Assembly: GCF_019711375.1 (NCBI RefSeq)
Contig: NZ_CP081295.1
Span: 2,025,501-2,089,500 of the forward strand
DNA: 64,000 nucleotides
Direction: 5' to 3'
Origin: Qipengyuania aurantiaca
Lineage (GTDB): Bacteria; Pseudomonadota; Alphaproteobacteria; Sphingomonadales; Sphingomonadaceae
A program made the translations under genes and the position numbers. The notes under the pieces were generated by a model. The model was not told the DNA's origin, did no database searches, and saw only the letters and a program-made list of their open reading frames with translations. Positions 1 to 7,882 of this stretch are shown here, piece after piece (the stretch's first letter is position 1; the number at the start of each line of letters is the position of its first letter).

Positions 1-192
1 ATCAGCACGGTGATGAGCCCGCGCACGGTGATCACCTGGGCGCAGAACTACGCCATCTTCAAGGATGTCGGCTTCGCCTTCCGTCTCTCTTTCCTCAACA
101 AATGCGACGAGGAAGAGCGCATGCTGGTGGCCGAATATTACCAGCGCGTCTTCGGTGACGATTTGCCCGAAAGCGTGGTCGGCAAGAACTAG
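1..192 (+). CDS. cobS: Cobaltochelatase CobS subunit, C-terminal end (partial)
   Basis: The gene enters from the left edge already in frame, and only its last 63 codons are present. The tail reads [12 protein letters not shown], then a [17 protein letters not shown] stretch and [10 protein letters not shown], which matches the conserved C-terminus of CobS. CobS is the AAA+ ATPase subunit of the aerobic CobNST cobalt chelatase of B12 synthesis. It could instead be a close CobS-like MoxR ATPase, but the C-terminal wording is that of CobS. The ATP-binding domain lies outside the window, so activity cannot be judged. Confidence 0.85.
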   Translation: MSTVMSPRTVITWAQNYAIFKDVGFAFRLSFLNKCDEEERMLVAEYYQRVFGDDLPESVVGKN

Positions 193-205
193 GCGGTCGC
201 ATACG

Positions 206-709
206 GTGGTGAAAACCAGGATCGCTCTATCGCTGACGTGTCTTGCCGCGCTGGGCGCGTGCGACGCCGTGTCGGGTCCCAAATACGAGATCAGCATGGA
301 GATGCGCGACCTCGCCGGGCCGTGGCTCTCCGACGAAGAGAAGAGGGCGATGGAAGCGGAATTTCTCGCCGAATGGGCTGGCGGCCCCCAGTGTGTCGGG
401 GCGCAAACGTTCGGGGACTGGAAATCGATCGTTGAAGAGGTTTCCGCGATGGGCGCCGACAAGGGGTGTGAGAGCGAGATCACCCAGCAAGACGAAACTG
501 GCTTTACCAGGGTAATGCGTTGCACCGGCAAAGGTGAAGGCGATTTTGTCTCAGACGGCTCGCAATTGGTTGCAACCACCACCGCCTACGTGGATGGCGA
601 TAATTTCCGGTTCGAAACGCGCTTCGATTTCGGGCATGAAGAGATACCGGGTAGCTTCGCCTATACTCTGGCCGGGACAGGCAGACGCGTAGAGACGTGC
701 AGCACATAG
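206..709 (+). CDS. Small lipoprotein, possibly DUF3617-like
   Basis: About 167 aa from a GTG start at 206 (a second GTG follows at 209). The N-terminus is a lipoprotein signal: basic KTR, a hydrophobic run and the lipobox LAALGAC, so the mature protein should be anchored by Cys in the membrane. The mature part has several spaced cysteines (CVGAQTF, GCESE, MRCTG, final ETCST) and a beta-rich second half. This cysteine layout and size resemble the DUF3617 family of sphingomonad periplasmic proteins, but that is a tentative match. The start is placed here because upstream codons would overlap cobS and destroy the signal peptide. Function unknown. Confidence 0.7.
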   Translation: MVKTRIALSLTCLAALGACDAVSGPKYEISMEMRDLAGPWLSDEEKRAMEAEFLAEWAGGPQCVGAQTFGDWKSIVEEVSAMGADKGCESEITQQDETGFTRVMRCTGKGEGDFVSDGSQLVATTTAYVDGDNFRFETRFDFGHEEIPGSFAYTLAGTGRRVETCST

Positions 710-784
710 TTCGAAGCCTGTCGTCACAGGTTCATCTCCGAGACCCTATGCATAGCTGTGTTAATAGGATAGCACAGTAGCTCC

Positions 785-2995
785 ATGGGCGTTATCGATT
801 CCATCCTTCGCCGCGATCGGCCCGAACCCGCACCTCCGGGCCATCGCGGCTATTACGCGCTGAGCGATGACTGGGATGATGACGACAGTTGGGACGACCG
901 GCTGGACGCGGTCGATCACGCGGTGCTGGCCGAAGAGCGCAAACGCCAGAAATGGTGGCAGCGCGAACACTGGTTCGGTCGCCGCAAACGCTGGTGGGTG
1001 GTTCGCATCATCGCCGGCATTCTGGCGCTGTTCATGGCGCTCGTCGCCTGGCTCGCGGTGACTGCCCCGCTCAACAAGTCACTCGAGCCGATTGCCCCGC
1101 CGCAGATCACGCTGCTCGCTTCGGACGGCACGCCGATCGCCCGCAACGGCGCGGTGGTGGACGAGCCGGTCGATATCGACACGTTGCCGCCCCACGTGGT
1201 CGAGGCCTTCCTCGCCATCGAGGACCGCCGCTTTTACGATCACTGGGGTGTCGACCCGCGTGGCATCGCACGCGCCGCTTTCACCGGCACGGGTGGCGGT
1301 TCCACGATCACGCAGCAGCTGGCCAAGTTTACCTTTCTTACTCCCGAACGCAGCCTGTCACGCAAGGCGCGCGAGGCGCTGATCGCCTTCTGGCTGGAAG
1401 CCTGGCTGACCAAGGACGAGATCCTCGAACGCTACCTGTCGAACGCCTATTTCGGCGACAATGTGTATGGCCTGCGCGCAGCCAGTCTGCATTATTTTTA
1501 CCGCAAGCCCGAAAACCTCCTGCCGAACCAGGCCGCGATGCTCGCAGGCCTGCTCCAGGCACCAAGCGCCTATGCGCCGACCCGGCATTACGAGCGGGCG
1601 GAAAAGCGCATGAAGCTGGTGGTGCAATCGATGGTCGCGGCAGGCTACATCACCGAGGACGAAGCGCGTGCCATGCGCTCTCCGGCGCTCGACGTGCGGT
1701 TGAAGAGCGACCTTCCCACCGGCACCTATTTCGCCGACTGGGCGCTGCCCGAAGCGCGCCAGATGTCGGAGACGGGCTACGCCCGCCAGACGCTCACCAC
1801 CACGCTCGATGCGCGGCTCCAGAACATCGCGCGCCGGGTGACCTCGCGCGCGCCGCTGGGCGAGGCGCAGGTGGCGCTGGTCGCCATGCGCACAAATGGC
1901 GAGGTCGTCGCCATGATCGGCGGCAAGGATTACGAGAAATCGCCCTTCAACCGCGCCACGCAGGCCAAGCGCCAGCCCGGCTCTACCTTCAAGCTCTTCG
2001 TCTATCTCGCCGCCATGCGCGATGGCTGGAGCCCGGACGACACCATTAGCAACGCGAAGATCGAGCAGGGCGGCTATCGGCCCGAAAACTCCGGCGGGCG
2101 CTATTCCGAAAGCCTGACGCTGGAACAGGCCTTCGCGCAATCGAGCAATGTTGCCGCCGTGCGCCTATTCGGCGAGGTTGGCAGCGAAAAGGTCATCGAT
2201 GCGGCGCGCGATCTTGGCGTGACCTCGCCGCTCACCAAGGGCGATCCGAGCATGGCGCTGGGCACATCCACCATGAGCCTGCTCGAACTGACGGCGGCCT
2301 ATGCGGGCGTGGCCGGCAACGCCTATCCGGTCGAACCGCGCGCTTTCGCTACGCCCGAGCGGGGCTGGTTCGAAAGCATGGTCGATGGCCCGTCGAGCTT
2401 TTCCGGCTCGACGAGCCGCAAGATGGACCGCCTGCTGCGCTCGGTCATCGATGGCGGCACGGGGCGCAGCGCGCGCCTTTCCACCCCGGCCTTCGGCAAG
2501 ACCGGGACGACGCAAGACAATCGCGACGCGGTTTTCGTGGGTTACGCGGGCGACCTCGTTGTCGGCGTGTGGATCGGCAATGACGACAATTCGCCGCTGC
2601 AAGGCATTTCCGGCGGCGGCCTGCCTGCACGCATCTGGCGCGATTTCATGAGCCAGGCGCTGGGCGCAGCCGCAGCTCCCAAACCGCCGACCCCGACGAG
2701 CAGCCCCGATCCCGACGGCCCCATCGAGCCGCTCGACGTGCCCGATCTGGAAGACATCCCCTTGGGCGACGGCAATTCGCGCCTGCGCATCCGCGATGGA
2801 GAAGCCATTTTCTCTACCGAAATCGACGGTATTCCGGTCGATATCCGCGTCAGCGACGATGGCATCGGCGTCGACGAGGCCGCAATCGAGGAAGCGCGGC
2901 GACGGGCGGAGGAGCGGCGTCAGGAGGCCGAGGAGCGCCAATACGAGGAAATCCGCCGCCAGCTCGAACGCGACGGACGGATACGCAACTTCTAG
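785..2995 (+). CDS. Bifunctional penicillin-binding protein (class A, PBP1 family)
   Basis: 736 aa. It polymerises and cross-links peptidoglycan at the outer face of the inner membrane. An acidic cytoplasmic head (DDWDDDDSWDD, about residues 28-38) and a basic Trp-rich stretch precede one membrane segment (about 73-93). The GT51 glycosyltransferase domain follows, with catalytic Glu146 in AIEDRRFYDHWG and the motif GGSTITQQLAK. The transpeptidase domain has PGSTFK (Ser400, Lys403), SSN and KTGTT. The C-terminal 90 residues are a Pro-rich linker and a charged Glu/Arg helix ending the protein. All catalytic motifs are present. It is monocistronic and ends 4 bp inside the convergent thioesterase gene. 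PBP1A or PBP1C assignment cannot be settled from motifs alone. Confidence 0.93.
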   Translation: MGVIDSILRRDRPEPAPPGHRGYYALSDDWDDDDSWDDRLDAVDHAVLAEERKRQKWWQREHWFGRRKRWWVVRIIAGILALFMALVAWLAVTAPLNKSLEPIAPPQITLLASDGTPIARNGAVVDEPVDIDTLPPHVVEAFLAIEDRRFYDHWGVDPRGIARAAFTGTGGGSTITQQLAKFTFLTPERSLSRKAREALIAFWLEAWLTKDEILERYLSNAYFGDNVYGLRAASLHYFYRKPENLLPNQAAMLAGLLQAPSAYAPTRHYERAEKRMKLVVQSMVAAGYITEDEARAMRSPALDVRLKSDLPTGTYFADWALPEARQMSETGYARQTLTTTLDARLQNIARRVTSRAPLGEAQVALVAMRTNGEVVAMIGGKDYEKSPFNRATQAKRQPGSTFKLFVYLAAMRDGWSPDDTISNAKIEQGGYRPENSGGRYSESLTLEQAFAQSSNVAAVRLFGEVGSEKVIDAARDLGVTSPLTKGDPSMALGTSTMSLLELTAAYAGVAGNAYPVEPRAFATPERGWFESMVDGPSSFSGSTSRKMDRLLRSVIDGGTGRSARLSTPAFGKTGTTQDNRDAVFVGYAGDLVVGVWIGNDDNSPLQGISGGGLPARIWRDFMSQALGAAAAPKPPTPTSSPDPDGPIEPLDVPDLEDIPLGDGNSRLRIRDGEAIFSTEIDGIPVDIRVSDDGIGVDEAAIEEARRRAEERRQEAEERQYEEIRRQLERDGRIRNF

Positions 2996-3405
2996 CCTTC
3001 GGCTTCGGCCATGAAGACGTTCATCACCGCGGTCGCGATGGGGCGGCTGCGATCGTCCTGCCAGGCTTCCACGGTCAAATTCGCGCTGCGGCGGCCAAGC
3101 TTGGTGACCCGTCCCTTGGCAAAACTCGCCTGCGACTTGCCGGCGGCAAGATATTGTACGGTGATGTTGATCGGCTTGAGCACTGCGTCGCGATCGAGGC
3201 GAGCAAGTTCTGCTCGCAGCGCCGCGTAGCCCGCTGTTTCCAGCAGGCCGCCGGTCGCGCCGCCGTGGAAGTGTTCGGGCCTCCCCTCAACCGCCTCGAC
3301 GAATTCGACGCGCATGACAGGCACGTCATCCTCCCACTCGGCCAGTTCTATGCCGAGCGAGCGGGCGTAGGGCGTAAGGACGGTAAAGTCGGGACGCTCA
3401 GCCAC
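2992..3405 (-). CDS. PaaI-type hotdog thioesterase, first of a pair
   Basis: 137 aa with a GTG start at 3405. It has the hotdog signature of the PaaI/YbgC group: HFHGGATGGLLETAGYAAL, the long helix that packs against the sheet, and a final strand with VMNVFMAEAEG. The family hydrolyses acyl-CoA thioesters in the cytoplasm. The gene overlaps the end of its upstream neighbour by 8 bp, so the two are translated together and probably form a hetero- or paired homo-oligomer. The exact acyl substrate is not predictable from the sequence. Confidence 0.8.
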   Translation of the reverse strand: MAERPDFTVLTPYARSLGIELAEWEDDVPVMRVEFVEAVEGRPEHFHGGATGGLLETAGYAALRAELARLDRDAVLKPINITVQYLAAGKSQASFAKGRVTKLGRRSANLTVEAWQDDRSRPIATAVMNVFMAEAEG

Positions 3406-3856
3406 CGGGCAACTCCCGCTTGGGGCCGCCGCCGATCTTCATGAAGACCGCCTGGATATGCGCGACCGGATCGTCGACATCGCCATCATGCGCAAGGCCG
3501 CGCACGAAGGCGGCGCTGCGGGTGATGCGATAGCATTGCGAGCGGCCGAAGACCGCCGCTCCCTCACGCGCCGGGCGCACGTAATCGACGCGCAGGTCGA
3601 GCGTGGCGATGGCCTGGAACTTGTCCATCGCTTTCCAGATCGCGAGCCCGCTCGCCATGTCCATCAGGCTGAGAATCGGGCCGGAGGCGAGCACATGCTG
3701 GCCCTCGTCGCCAAGCAGGTCTTCGCGCCAGGGCAATTCCAGCTCCACCCAATCATCGCCGTGATCGGCGTAGCGCATGCCAAGGAAGCCCGGATGGCCA
3801 CGGCTGGTGAGGAAGGGCGTCGCCGTCTTCGGATCGAATGCTGCTGGTTCGCTCAT
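3398..3856 (-). CDS. PaaI-type hotdog thioesterase, second of a pair
   Basis: 152 aa from ATG 3856; a longer frame starting at 3892 is possible but its extra residues look non-conserved. Hotdog features are GPILSLMDMASGLAIW (the central helix with the usual Asp) and TLDLRVDYVRPA followed by strands ending in HIQAVFMKIG. Sequence similarity to the downstream thioesterase is low, so this is an old duplication or a heteromeric partner rather than a recent copy. It is the first gene of the two-gene minus-strand operon and lies back-to-back with the 53-aa peptide gene at 3992. Confidence 0.78.
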   Translation of the reverse strand: MSEPAAFDPKTATPFLTSRGHPGFLGMRYADHGDDWVELELPWREDLLGDEGQHVLASGPILSLMDMASGLAIWKAMDKFQAIATLDLRVDYVRPAREGAAVFGRSQCYRITRSAAFVRGLAHDGDVDDPVAHIQAVFMKIGGGPKRELPGG

Positions 3857-3991
3857 GGGTGGGAGCGCCGATAGCGCCGGGTTCCGGCTCATTACAATGT
3901 TTTAATTCGATCACCGGCGCGCACATCGCCAGCAAGGGGGCAGGGGAGCGTGGCACGGGGTCGCGGCTCCCTTCAATTAGGGAGAACACCT

Positions 3992-4153
3992 ATGAACCTG
4001 CCCAAGATCGATCTTTCCAGCCTGCCGGGTCTCGATACCGTCACCGGCCTCTTTGGCTCGCTGGTTAGCGAAGGCGGCCCGACCGTCGACGACCGCGTGG
4101 TGGTGATCATGGTCTACGTTTACGAGACCGTTGCCACCGAAACGCTGCTCTGA
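3992..4153 (+). CDS. 53-aa peptide with a double-glycine, possible precursor peptide
   Basis: Starts at ATG 3992 behind a clear ribosome site (AGGGAGA, 3979-3985). The first half is amphipathic and Leu/Asp rich (LPKIDLSSLPGLDTVTGLFG) and reaches SEGG at residues 26-29. After the double glycine come 24 residues, PTVDDR then an unusually hydrophobic run VVVIMVYVYETV and a final TETLL. It has no cysteine and no Sec signal. The layout (acidic amphipathic leader, GG, short distinctive core) resembles precursors of modified peptides, and two genes of unknown function follow 19 bp downstream in the same direction. No family was recognised, so the precursor role is inference; a small structural or membrane-associated protein is the alternative. 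Confidence 0.7.
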   Translation: MNLPKIDLSSLPGLDTVTGLFGSLVSEGGPTVDDRVVVIMVYVYETVATETLL

Positions 4154-4172
4154 TCGCGGCGCTGCGCGAAAG

Positions 4173-5135
4173 ATGCGAATCGATCCGCAGATAAGGGCGT
4201 TGCGAGGCGATCCGGCCTCGCAACGCCTGGCGCAGGAAGAACTGGTGGCGGCCTGCGATAGCTGGCGCTCCGGCGCGGGGGCCGAGGCGCTCGCGGACTT
4301 GCAGAGATATGGCGAGGGCCAGCCTCTCGATGAGTGCCCTGCGCTGAAGACCCTGCTGAACGACCAGGCGGCGGCCTTCGCATGGCTTGCCCCGCTTCTC
4401 GACGCGGGGCTGGAGAGCCTTACCCGCAACCCGCTCGGCCAATTCCCGATGCGGCACCAGTATTCGGACGGCGTCGCGATGATCCAGCTGGGCCTATCCG
4501 GACGGGCCGCTCTGACGCTGATTGCCTATGACGAGCTGCAACAGTCCCCGAAATCGGCCAGCTTTTCCGCAGGCGAGCGCCACGAACTTGTCCTGTCGGG
4601 CGTGGGCGATTTCCGCTTCGTCGACCTGCTGGAAGAGCGCGCCAATTCTGCCGCTATCGACCAGCGCGTCCGCCGATTGGTCGCTGGCGAGACCCTCTCC
4701 TGCGATGGGGCGACCCAGACGCGGGTCCTTGAGCGGGTTCATGGCCGCATGGTCATGCTGCGCCTAGCCCGGACCGACGCAGCGCAATCCGACACGCGGC
4801 AGTATTCCCTGGAAGACGGACGCCTGCTTCATCGGGCCAGCGGCAACCGGCTGGAGAGCCAGCGGGAGATGGCCACTGCGCTGCTCGGCAGGATGGGGCG
4901 CAGCGATGCCGCCCCCTTGCTCGCCGAGCTAACCCGAGAAGGGAGCGCGCACATCCGCTGGCAGAGTTTACGCGAATGCCTCGGGCTCGACACCGCGACG
5001 GGCTTTGCAGCGCTGACCCAGATCGCCGCCGACGCATCGGACGAGCTTTCTTCCCCGGCCAGCGCCTTGAGGGCGCAATTGCTCGAAGCCTATCCCCAAC
5101 TTGCAAGTTTGGAGGCTATTCCATGCCCCGCCTGA
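4173..5135 (+). CDS. Unrecognised protein with HEAT-like C-terminus
   Basis: 320 aa from ATG 4173, 19 bp after the 53-aa peptide. The first two thirds match no family known to me; the middle (about 130-220) looks beta-rich, with LVLSGVGDFRFVDLLEE and RQYSLEDGRLLHR. The last 75 or so residues are helical: LLGRMGRSDAAPLLAELT, HIRWQSLRECLGLD and a following pair of helices resemble HEAT-type repeats, which usually bind other proteins. There is no signal peptide or membrane segment. It overlaps the next gene by 13 bp, so the two are translationally coupled. A scaffold or partner role towards the peptide or the cupin-like protein is inference. Confidence 0.75.
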   Translation: MRIDPQIRALRGDPASQRLAQEELVAACDSWRSGAGAEALADLQRYGEGQPLDECPALKTLLNDQAAAFAWLAPLLDAGLESLTRNPLGQFPMRHQYSDGVAMIQLGLSGRAALTLIAYDELQQSPKSASFSAGERHELVLSGVGDFRFVDLLEERANSAAIDQRVRRLVAGETLSCDGATQTRVLERVHGRMVMLRLARTDAAQSDTRQYSLEDGRLLHRASGNRLESQREMATALLGRMGRSDAAPLLAELTREGSAHIRWQSLRECLGLDTATGFAALTQIAADASDELSSPASALRAQLLEAYPQLASLEAIPCPA

Positions 5136-6019
5136 TCGAAAACAACGAGAGCGCCAGCCGCTCGCTGGACGCCTGCCTCGGGATGCTTGCCGAGACCCCC
5201 TTCGATCCGGGCGACGAGGCCTCACTCGCCAAGGGGGGTGTTGCACTCGCCCGATTGGCGAACGATCGCACCTTCCTCGGCGATATTCTCATCGCGCAGC
5301 TGGAGAGCCGCTACCGCGAAGGCGGTGTCGAGAGTGCCTATGGACCGCAGTCCATCGTCCTGTCGCGGATCGAAGGCGGCAGCTTCCTGCGCGCCAACAT
5401 CTGGCCCAGCGCTGACGAAAGCTGCTTCCGGGCGAGCGGTGCGGATGCCTTCGTCTACGGCGTCCCCCACGACCACAATTTCAGCTTCCTCACCGCCGGA
5501 TACTTCGGTCCCGGCTATGCGAGCGACTATTATGAATACGACTATGAAACAGTCGCAGGCTATCGCGGAGAAAAAGCCGCGCTACGCTTCGTGGAGCGCA
5601 GCTGCCTCTCGGAAGGCAAGCTGATGCTTTATCGCGCCCACCGCGACATTCACTCGCAAATCCCGCCCGAAGCCATGTCGGTCTCGCTCAACATCATGCA
5701 CATCGACCCGGCGCAGGGGTGGCACGACCAGTATGGCTTTGACCTCGACAGCAACGCCGTGACCGGCATCCTCAATCCGACCTCGACCGAATGCTTTCTG
5801 CGTTGCGCTGTCGGGCTGGGCGGCGAGAACGCGCTGGAATTCGCCGAGTGGGCGGGGCGGGCGCATCCGAGCGACCGGATGCGGCTGGCGAGCTTCGAAG
5901 CGCGCAGCGGTCTTGTCACGGGCGAAGCGCGCGACGCCCTTTGGCGTGAGGCCGAGCTTTCGGGAAGCCTTATGGTGGCGAAGGAGGCCTGTGCGCGGCG
6001 AGCCGCCCTAAACGCTTAG
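5123..6019 (+). CDS. Cupin-like protein, putative metal-dependent enzyme
   Basis: 298 aa. The ATG at 5123 is chosen because GGAGG lies at 5111-5115 and the frame before it overlaps the coding part of the upstream gene. The central part resembles a double-stranded beta-helix: VPHDHNFSFLTAGYF supplies His116 and His118, and after a Gly (EGKLMLYRAHRDIHSQIP) come His173 and His177, the spacing expected of a metal-binding cupin or a 2-oxoglutarate-type fold. YYEYDYETVAGY between them is Tyr/Asp rich. The C-terminal 90 residues are helical. Automated pipelines might give such proteins misleading names, so the domain should be judged by structure. Third gene of the peptide unit; it ends 4 bp inside the convergent small membrane gene. 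Confidence 0.75.
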   Translation: MPRLIENNESASRSLDACLGMLAETPFDPGDEASLAKGGVALARLANDRTFLGDILIAQLESRYREGGVESAYGPQSIVLSRIEGGSFLRANIWPSADESCFRASGADAFVYGVPHDHNFSFLTAGYFGPGYASDYYEYDYETVAGYRGEKAALRFVERSCLSEGKLMLYRAHRDIHSQIPPEAMSVSLNIMHIDPAQGWHDQYGFDLDSNAVTGILNPTSTECFLRCAVGLGGENALEFAEWAGRAHPSDRMRLASFEARSGLVTGEARDALWREAELSGSLMVAKEACARRAALNA

Positions 6020-6156
6020 AGCAGGATCGCTATCGTCGCGAGGAACAGGATGACGAGGCAGGCGATCCCGATGGCGCGCAGTGCCATGCGTATGGCGCTG
6101 GCCTCACGTCTATGATCGGCGCGCGCGCTCCCGAAGATGTCGAGAAAATCCAGCAA
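6016..6156 (-). CDS. 46-aa single-pass membrane protein
   Basis: Short frame with a TTG start at 6156, preceded by AGGAACAGGGGG as a plausible ribosome site. It begins LDFLDIFGSARADHRREAS and ends with one long hydrophobic helix (ALRAIGIACLVILFLATIAILL) that stops right at the C-terminus, giving a tail-anchored topology. It lies 19 bp downstream of ruvX on the same strand and overlaps the cupin-like gene convergently by 4 bp. Start and reality are less certain than for the longer genes; function unknown. Confidence 0.5.
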   Translation of the reverse strand: MLDFLDIFGSARADHRREASAIRMALRAIGIACLVILFLATIAILL

Positions 6157-6175
6157 TCCGCAACCCCCTGTTCCT

Positions 6176-6664
6176 TCAGAACCCTCCGCCGGCCAAGGTA
6201 TCGATGGCCCCCTGGAGGATGACCGCAGCCGCATGGCTGTCGATCTTTTCGGCACGCTTTGCGCGGCTCATGTCCTGACCGATCATGGCGCTTTCAGCCG
6301 AGGATGTCGACCAGCGTTCATCCCATAAAAGCACCGGTAAATCGAAGGCTTGCGCGAGATTGCGGGCATAGGCCCGGCTCGCCTGCGCGCGCGGGCCTTC
6401 GGTACCGTCCATGTTGCGCGGGAGGCCGATCACCAGACCCTTGATGCCGCGTTCGGTGACGAGTTCGCGCAATTTGCCGCAGTCCTTGGTGAACTTGCTG
6501 CGCGGGATCGTCTTGCCCGCCGTGGCGAAGCGCCAGCCGGCATCGCAGGTCGCCACGCCGATGGTCTTGGTGCCGAGGTCGAGCCCGAGCAAGGCTCCGC
6601 CATCGGGCAGAGCGTCGCCGAAATCGAGCGCGCTGTCGGTTACGAGGCGGCCGGGGCCGTCCAC
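6176..6664 (-). CDS. ruvX: Holliday junction resolvase-like RuvX/YqgF
   Basis: 162 aa, the usual length. RNase H-like fold with LGLDLGTKTIGVA near residue 27 (first catalytic Asp), LVIGLPRNMDGTEG in the middle, LWDERWST with the second acid, and a C-terminal IDSHAAAVILQGAID with the third. The family acts on nucleic acids, in processing of the 5' end of pre-16S rRNA and possibly in Holliday junction resolution. The start overlaps the upstream hydrolase by 25 bp; no alternative start gives a shorter overlap without losing the conserved first strand. Confidence 0.93.
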   Translation of the reverse strand: MDGPGRLVTDSALDFGDALPDGGALLGLDLGTKTIGVATCDAGWRFATAGKTIPRSKFTKDCGKLRELVTERGIKGLVIGLPRNMDGTEGPRAQASRAYARNLAQAFDLPVLLWDERWSTSSAESAMIGQDMSRAKRAEKIDSHAAAVILQGAIDTLAGGGF

Positions 6665-7881
6665 GCGGACACTCGCGCCAACACGTCTTCCTGCAGGTTC
6701 TTCCAGAACAGCGGGATGTCGTAGACGTGGTAATTCCCGCCGGGCAGGACACCTTCGCCCAATTCGGGCGGATCGCCGATGAGCAGCAAGCCTTCTTTGT
6801 TACAGCGCGCGGGGATCGCGCCAGCGACCAGCTCGCCGGACGTCAGGTCCGCGCTCGGCTTGAGCGTGCCGAGGTTTGCCGAAGCGGGTGCTGCGCCACC
6901 GGTCCCGCCGGTCAGCGGATTGACGCACAGGATCGGCCCGTCGCCGCGGGGCTGCCCGTCGAACCCGGGCGTGACCTCGTAACGCCGCTTGATGAACTCG
7001 GCATCGCCATCGTCGGCAAAGGAGGAATAAGCCATGATGCAGCCGGGCTGGCCCGCGGAAGCGCAGGCGGGCAGGGGCAGGGCGGGCAGATCGTGTTCGA
7101 TGGAGATTGGCCAGCCGATCGCATAGACGGCGGCAATGCGTTCGGTGAACCCTTGCGCCTCTGCGCGGTCCATCAGCAGGAGCAGGACATGGATTGCGCC
7201 CTGGCTGTGCCCTGCGAGGACGATGGGCTTGTCCTCGTCGACGCTCTTCAGGAAATAGTCGAAGGCCTGCGCGACATCGGCATAGGCGGCGTCGATGGCC
7301 TGCTGCGCCTCGGGCTTGTCGGTCAGGAACGCACCCGCGGCCGCCTGGCGATACTTCGGCGCCCAGATCTCGTCTGCACGGTTGAAAGGACTGGCGAGGC
7401 CGCGCAGGAAGATTCGCGCGCGGGTGTTGGTCGTGGCATCGTCGAGCGTCGCGTTCCATTCGGTGCCGCCGGCCTTCAGGAAGCTGGTGGGAGGCACGAA
7501 GAAAACGGCGAAGTCGGGCGTGGCGGTAGCTTGTGCGGCTTCACCGGCGACCGAACCCGAGGTGTCCATGGCGCCCGGTTCGTCGAGGCTCTGTTCGGCG
7601 GCCGGACGTTCAGGCGAAGGTGCCTGATCGGCCGGATCGCTGGCCGGCTGCGCGATCGCGGGCTGGTAGCGCGAGGGGTCAGACGTGCCGAGGCCGGGGC
7701 GCGAATACCACATATCGGGATCTTCATAGGCGTTGGCGGCGAGCGCTTCCTGCTCCACGAATTCGCCGCGCGGGACGAAGGCGATTTCGGTTGCCTCGCG
7801 CGACCAGATGGCGAGCGCGATGGCGCCCACAATCACGATCACGATTACGACCGCGATGAAATAAAGAAACTTGCGGGCCAT
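6640..7881 (-). CDS. DUF3089 alpha/beta-hydrolase-fold protein
   Basis: 413 aa. One N-terminal membrane anchor (FLYFIAVVIVIVIVGAIAL) is followed by a Pro/Ala/Gln-rich linker (about 75-115) and then the DUF3089 domain. The domain has the nucleophile elbow AGHSQGA with Ser, preceded by KPIVLAGH, and a late NYHVYDIPLFW segment with a His. It is probably an esterase-like enzyme facing the periplasm; its substrate is unknown. It follows the permease gene by one base, placing it in the lepB operon, and is translationally coupled to ruvX. Confidence 0.85.
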   Translation of the reverse strand: MARKFLYFIAVVIVIVIVGAIALAIWSREATEIAFVPRGEFVEQEALAANAYEDPDMWYSRPGLGTSDPSRYQPAIAQPASDPADQAPSPERPAAEQSLDEPGAMDTSGSVAGEAAQATATPDFAVFFVPPTSFLKAGGTEWNATLDDATTNTRARIFLRGLASPFNRADEIWAPKYRQAAAGAFLTDKPEAQQAIDAAYADVAQAFDYFLKSVDEDKPIVLAGHSQGAIHVLLLLMDRAEAQGFTERIAAVYAIGWPISIEHDLPALPLPACASAGQPGCIMAYSSFADDGDAEFIKRRYEVTPGFDGQPRGDGPILCVNPLTGGTGGAAPASANLGTLKPSADLTSGELVAGAIPARCNKEGLLLIGDPPELGEGVLPGGNYHVYDIPLFWKNLQEDVLARVSAWTAPAAS

Positions 7882-7882
7882 G

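Noticed and set aside
756..777. CTGTG...CACAG inverted repeat before the penicillin-binding protein gene
   Set aside because: Only 5-bp arms with a 12-bp loop, so it is likely to occur by chance.
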